Source: Larkinella knui (lineage in GTDB: Bacteria > Bacteroidota > Bacteroidia > Cytophagales > Spirosomataceae). Taken from it: DNA of 64,000 nucleotides. The DNA lies in contig NZ_RQJP01000001.1 in NCBI RefSeq assembly GCF_003858645.1, positions 1 through 64,000 of the forward strand. The letters run 5' to 3'. Made by a program: the position numbers and the translations under genes. Below, one piece after another: positions 58,463 to 64,000 of this stretch (position 1 is its first letter; every line of letters begins with the position of its first letter). The notes below the pieces were generated by a model that saw only the letters and a program-made list of their open reading frames with translations, did no database searches and was not told the DNA's origin.

Positions 58463-61400
58463 GTGCCTCTCTTGGAATGTGTTGAGTCCCACCGATTAAC
58501 CCGGCTGAGGTTGTTGAATGGCCGGATTGGGCCCCGGTTGGTTGTGTTGTGTGCGTTAATTATCGGATCGGCCTGGATAAGCCCGTTAGCTGCCCAAACC
58601 CCCGCGCGCCGACGTACGGTATCACCGGCGGATTCGATTGCGCGGGCCCGGCAGGATAGTATTCGGGCCACCCGATCAGCCGAACGGCGACCGATCATTC
58701 GATGGCGCGATCGGTATGTAAGCCCTTTTTCGGTTTCCATGCCCAAATCGCCTTTTTTATTGCGCGACCCGCGGGCGGTATCGACGGACGTTCAGCTTAA
58801 TGGCGCGAACCAGATTTCGATCCGGGAACGAATCGGTGGTCAGCCCGAGGCTACCCGCCCTGTTTCCGGAACTGTCACAACTCCGGCTGCTACCACCGGC
58901 AATGCGGTTGGATCAACCGTTGGGGCGCCCGTGCCTGCCAGACCGTCGGTTGGTTTGCCTTACCGACCGGCTGAAACCATGTCGTACGAGAACTATAACC
59001 GTTTACAGAACCAGCGTGTTCAAAAAAGTTTGTGGCGGGAATACAGTGCGCGAAACGATGGACAAAGTGCCGTTAGCGGGCGGGGACTGGTACCGAAGCT
59101 TGAATTGCCGCCGGTGTTCGACCGGTTGTTTGGTGGTAATCTGGTGGATTTCAAGCCAAACGGGTTTGTTATGCTTGATTTTGGGTATCTCTACCAGTTC
59201 ATCGACAACCCGATTATTCCGGTATTGCAGCGCCGAAACGGAAACTTTCTGTTCAATGAACAGATCAATATTAATTTCAATGGAAAGATTGGTGAGCGGC
59301 TGGGTGTAACGGCCAATTATGATACCAAATCCAGTTTCAATTTTGAAAATGTACTGAAACTGAATTACCGTCCACCGGTTCCGACACTGCCGAATGCCAA
59401 TGGATTGACGAACGGGCTGCCGGCCTTACCCACGGCCAACGGACTGACAAACGGCCTGCCGGGGGTAGGAAGTATGGTGCCCTCGACCATTCCTCAGTTT
59501 CAGCCGCAGGACCCGAGCATCATCCAGGGTCTGGAAGCGGGTAACATTAGCTGGCCGCTCAGCAGCCAGTTGATTCCGGGTGTTCAGAACCTGTTCGGGT
59601 TGAAAACCCAGCTCCGTTTTGGTAAATTATACGCCACTGTGGTGGCTTCGCAGCAGCGTTCCAAGCAGGAAGAAATTACCATCAAAGGCGGGGCTTTGCA
59701 AAAGAATTACGAGATCCGGGTCGATACCTACGATGAAAACCGGCATTTCTTCCTGTCACAATTTTTCCGGAATAATTACGAAAGAGCCTTGAACCGGTTA
59801 CCCCAAATCATGTCGGGTGTAACCATTACGCGTTTAGAGGTATACGTAACCAACCGGACCAACACCACTACAACCCTCCGCAATATCGTCGGTTTTGCGG
59901 ATCTGGCCGAACCACAACCCTTTAACCGAACGAATCCGAACCTGCAACCCCTCAGCAGCAATCCGGCTGGTCCGGCCGATAATACCGCTGGAAACGGACT
60001 TTTTGCCAAATTGCGGGCCAATACCGCCATCCGGCAGGTGGATCAGGTGAATTTTTTACTGGACGGAACCTTCGGATTTGCCAAAGGAGTCGACTATGAA
60101 CTCCTCCGGGGGGCCAAACGCCTGACCGAAACGGAATTCAAATTCCAGCCGGAACTGGGCTACATTTCGCTGGTGACGCCCCTGCGTAACGACGAAGTGC
60201 TGGCCGTTTCGTATGAATATACCTATCAGGGCCGCAAATACCAGGTAGGGGAGTTGACGGAAGATTATCAAAGCCGTCAGGACAATGAAGTGCTGATTCT
60301 GAAGCTGTTGAAGTCATCGACGATCCGCAACAACACGCAGTTGCCGATGTGGAATCTGATGATGAAAAACATTTATTCGCTCAATACCAGCCAGATCAAC
60401 AAGCAGAATTTTCAGTTACGGGTTGTCTACAAAGACGACCTGACCGGTATCGACAATCCGAACCTGCAGGAAGGTGTCAACCTGCAAAACCACCCGCTGG
60501 TTCAGGTTTTCAATATGGACCAGGTCAATGCCCAACTGGACCGGCAACCCGACGGTAATTTCGATTTTGTGGAGGGGGTGACGGTAGACAGCCGGTATGG
60601 GCGGGTCATATTCCCGGTTTTGGAACCGTTTGGTTCTTTCCTCGAAAGGAAGTTTGTCGCCGGAAGCGAAGATGCGCTTAAAGCCAAATACGTCTTCAAC
60701 GAATTGTACCGAACCACGCTCGTGGATGCGCAGCAGGTGGCGGGCAAGAATAAGTTTTTTCTGAAAGGCAGTTACCAGTCGTCCACGGCCGGCGAAGTTA
60801 CCTTGCCCTACGGTGTCGATGAAAAATCGGTGCAGGTCACGGCGGGTGGCGTTCCGTTGTCGCCCGGTATCGATTTTGTCGTGGAGTCGCAAATTGGCCG
60901 GGTTCGGTTTCTGAACGAAAGTCTGATGAATTCCGGCCAGGAAATTAAAGTGCGGTTTGAGCGCCCCGACCTGTTTCAGAACCAGATCCGGCGGTTGATC
61001 GGAACACGGCTGGATTATAAACTGAGTCCGGAGGTGAACCTCGGGATGACGGCGATGAACATGCGCGAAACGCCGGCCGGTTTTTTAACCCGCGTCGCCA
61101 TTGGCAACGAACCGGTGAACAACACCATTTTAGGGTTCGACGCCATGATTCGGAAAGATTCGCGTTTTTTGACCCGGATGCTGGATGGGTTGCCGCTGAT
61201 TCAGACCAAAGAGCTTTCCAACATTGCGTTTCAGGGGGAAGTGGCGCAGTTGTTTCCCGGTGTGGCCCCGCGGGTGAACAACAACGCGTTCATCGACGAC
61301 TTTGAAGCGGCACGAACGCTGTACGACCTGACCCGGCAACCCACGCGCTGGCGGTTGGGCTCAACCCCAACGACGCCGGAACGGGCTTTTCCGCAGGGAA

Positions 61401-64000
61401 CGTTTGCCGATCCGCTGGCCTATGCGTATAACCGGGCCCGCATTTCAGTCTATACCGTGGATAACACCTTCAGCACCGCCAACACGGTGGGCAGTAGCCG
61501 CGCTCCGCAAAGTAACCTGACTGACAATGATTTAAAGAATTTTTACGAACAGTTTTTTCTTTCCAACGAACTGTTCAAAGGCCGTTCGGCGCGGCTGGTC
61601 AACTTGCCGGAGAACATTCTGGACGTCGCTTATTTCCCGAAAGAACGCGGGATGTACAATTTTAACCCGAATCTTGCTCCCGACGGACGGCTGGCCGGTG
61701 ATCCGAAGAAGAACTTTGGTTCGGTGATGCGGGCCATTACGTCCGATGCCGATTTTGATAATGCCAACATCGAAAACATCGATTTCTGGTTGATGGACCC
61801 GTTTCTGGGCGTTACGGATACGACGTATGCCACCATTCACGATGGTTTTGAAAACAAGGCCAACCGCACCGGGGGCAAGTTGGTGTTCAACCTGGGCGAT
61901 CTGTCGGAAGATGTGATAAAAGACGGGCGGTATAATTTTGAAAACGGTCTGGCGATTCCCAACGGCCTCTCGCCCGATTCCACGGCCTGGGGGCGGGTTA
62001 CGCGTTCGCAGTTTGTCACCCAGGCTTTCGATAATAATTCCCGGCCCCAGCAGGATGTCGGACTGGATGGCTTGAGCAACCGGGATGAAAACCGGTTTTT
62101 CAAAACGTACATCGACCAGGTTTCGCCCCGACTGAACGCCCAGGCCCGCGAACGGCTGTTGAGTGACCCCGCCAACGACGACTTTATTTTCTATTACGGA
62201 CAGCGCGCCGACTCGGTCAAGCACATTGTCAGTCGGTATAAGCAATACATGGGGATGGAAAATAATTCCCCCGAATTGCAGGACCGCAATCAGCTGGTAA
62301 CGCCCGCGTCGACTACGCTGCCCGACATCGAAGATTTGAATACCGACAATACCATCAACGACAACGAAGCCTATTACGAATACGAAGTAGATCTGAGACC
62401 GGGTCAGCTCGCGGTCGGTAAAGGGTACATTGTCGATAAAGTAGACGTGCAGACGAAAGCGGGAAAATCCGTAACGTGGTATCTGTTCCGGATTCCGGTG
62501 CGCGACAATCCCAGGAAGGTCGGGAATATCAACGGGTTTAAATCGGTGCGGTTTGCGCGGATGTATCTCACGGATTTTGAGGAACCGGTGGTATTGCGGT
62601 TTGCGCAGTTGCAGATGACCTCCAACCAATACCGCAAGTATACCGGTGATCTGTCGGCGCGCGGTTTGCAGGAAGTTCCCGAACCGTATGATGCGCAATT
62701 CAAAGTGACGGCGGTCAATATTGAAGAAAACAGCGCTCCGGGTACCAACAAATACATTTACCGGGTGCCACCGGGTTTTCAGCGCGACCGCGATTTTACG
62801 CAGATCAATCAGGTGGAACTGAACGAGCAGTCGATGAGCCTGAGCGTGACCAACCTGCGCGATGGTGACTCGCGGGCGGCTTTCAAAAATACCAATACCG
62901 ATTTGTTGTTTCGTGAGCGTCTGAAGATGTTCATTCACATGCACAATGAGGAAAGAGAAAGTGGTCAGGTGTCGGCTTTTGTGCGGTTTGGTACGGATTT
63001 TACGGATAACTACTACGAAATCGAAATTCCGAAGCTGGTCAATACACCCGAGGGGAGCCAGCCCGACGATGTGGTGTGGCCGGCTGCCAACGATCTGGAT
63101 ATTGCGATCGATGAGCTGATCAACCTCAAGGCCGAGAAAAACCGCCAGTTTACGCGGTCATCCGCCCAACCGTTTTCGATGCCCAGCGCCGACGGCCATT
63201 ATAACCTGACGGTGGTTGGAAATCCGGATTTAAGTGCGGTGCAGATTATTATGATTGGGGTGCGCAACCCGAAATCGCCGGACGAGCAGGCCAAGAGTTT
63301 CACCATCTGGGTGGATGAATTGCGGGCGAACGGGTTTGACCAGACGGCTGGTCGTGCCGCCGTCGGAGTGCTCAATGCCAAGCTGGCGGATGTGGCTACC
63401 GTGACCGCTTCGGGCAAAATAACCACATTCGGATTTGGCGGTGTCCAGCAGCGGATCTCCGAACGAAGCCGGGAAACCACGTCCGAATACGGCGTTCAGT
63501 CGCAGATTTCGGTCGATAAACTGTTGCCTGAAAAATGGGGATTGCGGATTCCGCTCTACGTCAATTACGATCAACGGCTGATTCAGCCGCATTTCAATCC
63601 CCTGGATCCCGACACGCCGTTGGAAACGACGCTTTCGACGCTGAACGAAAATGAACGCGACCGCTACCGGCGGCTGGTGGAAGACCGGTCCGTTCGACGC
63701 GGTTTCAACCTGTCGAATTTCCGGAAGGTCAAAACCAATCCGAATGCCAGAAGTCATTTCTATGACTTTGAAAATCTGTCGTTTACGTATGCTTTCAACG
63801 AAGCGACGCGAACCAATATCCTGACCGAGCAGTTTGTGCAAAAACAAACGCGGGGCGGTATTGCCTACGTATACAGTGCCCAGCCCAAACCCTTCGAACC
63901 CTTTAAACGGTTTCAGGCGCTGGAACGGCCTTATCTTCGCTGGCTGCGCGATTTTAACCTGACGTTGCTGCCCACCCAGGTCTCCGTTCGGGGCGAGGTG
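58463..64000 (+). CDS. sprA: Cell-surface protein SprA, T9SS outer-membrane translocon (3' end beyond window)
   Basis: The first 1846 codons of SprA (full proteins are about 2400 residues). SprA (Sov in Porphyromonas) is the giant outer-membrane beta-barrel that carries T9SS cargo across the outer membrane, needed here for the type A and type B cargo proteins. A signal peptide (RLVVLCALIIGSAWISPLAAQ) follows the start. Family features include VDFKPNGFVMLDFGYLYQFIDNP, GLKTQLRFGKLYATVVASQQ and VRFERPDLFQ. No ATG precedes the signal peptide; the frame opens at 58430 and GTG at 58463 or TTG at 58472 are the only sensible starts. A tandem 13-residue repeat, LP(N/T)ANGLTNGLP(A/G), is encoded at 59387-59464. 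The gene runs off the right edge. Confidence 0.92.
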   Translation, partial: MPLLECVESHRLTRLRLLNGRIGPRLVVLCALIIGSAWISPLAAQTPARRRTVSPADSIARARQDSIRATRSAERRPIIRWRDRYVSPFSVSMPKSPFLLRDPRAVSTDVQLNGANQISIRERIGGQPEATRPVSGTVTTPAATTGNAVGSTVGAPVPARPSVGLPYRPAETMSYENYNRLQNQRVQKSLWREYSARNDGQSAVSGRGLVPKLELPPVFDRLFGGNLVDFKPNGFVMLDFGYLYQFIDNPIIPVLQRRNGNFLFNEQININFNGKIGERLGVTANYDTKSSFNFENVLKLNYRPPVPTLPNANGLTNGLPALPTANGLTNGLPGVGSMVPSTIPQFQPQDPSIIQGLEAGNISWPLSSQLIPGVQNLFGLKTQLRFGKLYATVVASQQRSKQEEITIKGGALQKNYEIRVDTYDENRHFFLSQFFRNNYERALNRLPQIMSGVTITRLEVYVTNRTNTTTTLRNIVGFADLAEPQPFNRTNPNLQPLSSNPAGPADNTAGNGLFAKLRANTAIRQVDQVNFLLDGTFGFAKGVDYELLRGAKRLTETEFKFQPELGYISLVTPLRNDEVLAVSYEYTYQGRKYQVGELTEDYQSRQDNEVLILKLLKSSTIRNNTQLPMWNLMMKNIYSLNTSQINKQNFQLRVVYKDDLTGIDNPNLQEGVNLQNHPLVQVFNMDQVNAQLDRQPDGNFDFVEGVTVDSRYGRVIFPVLEPFGSFLERKFVAGSEDALKAKYVFNELYRTTLVDAQQVAGKNKFFLKGSYQSSTAGEVTLPYGVDEKSVQVTAGGVPLSPGIDFVVESQIGRVRFLNESLMNSGQEIKVRFERPDLFQNQIRRLIGTRLDYKLSPEVNLGMTAMNMRETPAGFLTRVAIGNEPVNNTILGFDAMIRKDSRFLTRMLDGLPLIQTKELSNIAFQGEVAQLFPGVAPRVNNNAFIDDFEAARTLYDLTRQPTRWRLGSTPTTPERAFPQGTFADPLAYAYNRARISVYTVDNTFSTANTVGSSRAPQSNLTDNDLKNFYEQFFLSNELFKGRSARLVNLPENILDVAYFPKERGMYNFNPNLAPDGRLAGDPKKNFGSVMRAITSDADFDNANIENIDFWLMDPFLGVTDTTYATIHDGFENKANRTGGKLVFNLGDLSEDVIKDGRYNFENGLAIPNGLSPDSTAWGRVTRSQFVTQAFDNNSRPQQDVGLDGLSNRDENRFFKTYIDQVSPRLNAQARERLLSDPANDDFIFYYGQRADSVKHIVSRYKQYMGMENNSPELQDRNQLVTPASTTLPDIEDLNTDNTINDNEAYYEYEVDLRPGQLAVGKGYIVDKVDVQTKAGKSVTWYLFRIPVRDNPRKVGNINGFKSVRFARMYLTDFEEPVVLRFAQLQMTSNQYRKYTGDLSARGLQEVPEPYDAQFKVTAVNIEENSAPGTNKYIYRVPPGFQRDRDFTQINQVELNEQSMSLSVTNLRDGDSRAAFKNTNTDLLFRERLKMFIHMHNEERESGQVSAFVRFGTDFTDNYYEIEIPKLVNTPEGSQPDDVVWPAANDLDIAIDELINLKAEKNRQFTRSSAQPFSMPSADGHYNLTVVGNPDLSAVQIIMIGVRNPKSPDEQAKSFTIWVDELRANGFDQTAGRAAVGVLNAKLADVATVTASGKITTFGFGGVQQRISERSRETTSEYGVQSQISVDKLLPEKWGLRIPLYVNYDQRLIQPHFNPLDPDTPLETTLSTLNENERDRYRRLVEDRSVRRGFNLSNFRKVKTNPNARSHFYDFENLSFTYAFNEATRTNILTEQFVQKQTRGGIAYVYSAQPKPFEPFKRFQALERPYLRWLRDFNLTLLPTQVSVRGEV

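Noticed and set aside
61532-62944. Long open frame opposite sprA (470 codons, minus strand)
   Set aside because: Reverse-strand shadow of sprA with no domain features; sprA coding is unambiguous there.
1-64000. CRISPR arrays, tRNA genes, insertion sequences or prophage
   Set aside because: No regularly spaced repeats, no cloverleaf-like gene and no transposase or integrase motifs were noticed by eye; a dedicated scan could still find a degenerate remnant.

Overview
The window looks like chromosome from a Bacteroidota species of the order Cytophagales, most likely a Spirosoma/Larkinella-type organism. The evidence is the type IX secretion (T9SS) translocon gene sprA at the right edge, secreted proteins with type A and type B T9SS sorting domains, promoters with the Bacteroidota -7 element TAnnTTTG, a near absence of Shine-Dalgarno sites, and roughly 50% GC. 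It opens with the end of an rRNA operon (5S rRNA plus terminator).

Layout. (1) 0.4-8.6 kb: a divergent catabolic locus. One arm encodes an AraC regulator, a DPP-IV-like S9 peptidase and an M1 peptidase. The other encodes a DHDPS-family lyase/deaminase, a two-cysteine hydroxyproline epimerase and a DadA-like oxidase. Together they read as peptide cleavage followed by trans-4-hydroxy-L-proline breakdown. (2) 8.8-12.7 kb: a small conserved protein, then a FIST sensor, hybrid histidine kinase and Hpt protein in one operon. (3) 13.0-45.6 kb: a large exopolysaccharide (EPS) region. It holds two stand-alone receivers, a pseudo-receiver/sugar-transferase fusion, about eight glycosyltransferases, a Wzx-type flippase, a Wzc-like co-polymerase, a half-size TolC-like protein, an O-antigen-ligase-like polymerase, three acyltransferases, a large T9SS-exported glycoside hydrolase, PKD, NHL and gliding-C-terminal-domain surface proteins, and two GMC-oxidoreductase/small-subunit pairs. 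(4) 46.1-50.6 kb: a sulfur/persulfide module (DUF2892 protein, Crp/Fnr regulator, TauE/SafE permease, persulfide dioxygenase-rhodanese, two YeeE/YedE proteins). (5) 50.7-55.5 kb: a GH78 rhamnosidase, an MDR oxidoreductase and a divergent AraC regulator. (6) 56-64 kb: a MltD-like transglycosylase with LysM domains, ruvA, and the 5' 5.5 kb of sprA.

The most interesting signals are regulatory. A 13-14 bp element close to ATTATCAGACAAAT recurs in at least five intergenic regions between 9.2 and 42 kb, each beside signalling or EPS genes, and suggests an undescribed EPS regulon. In the sulfur module, TGTGA-N6-TCAC(A/G)-type sites lie in front of three transcription units at exactly the same distance from the -7 box, and the regulator encoded there keeps the CRP-type R-E-x3-R contact residues. 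The FIST/kinase/Hpt operon resembles NosP/NahK nitric-oxide sensing modules and abuts the EPS locus. Long hairpins built from GTTAAG-like words flank ruvA.

All functions come from reading the sequence and remembered family features. No database search was run.
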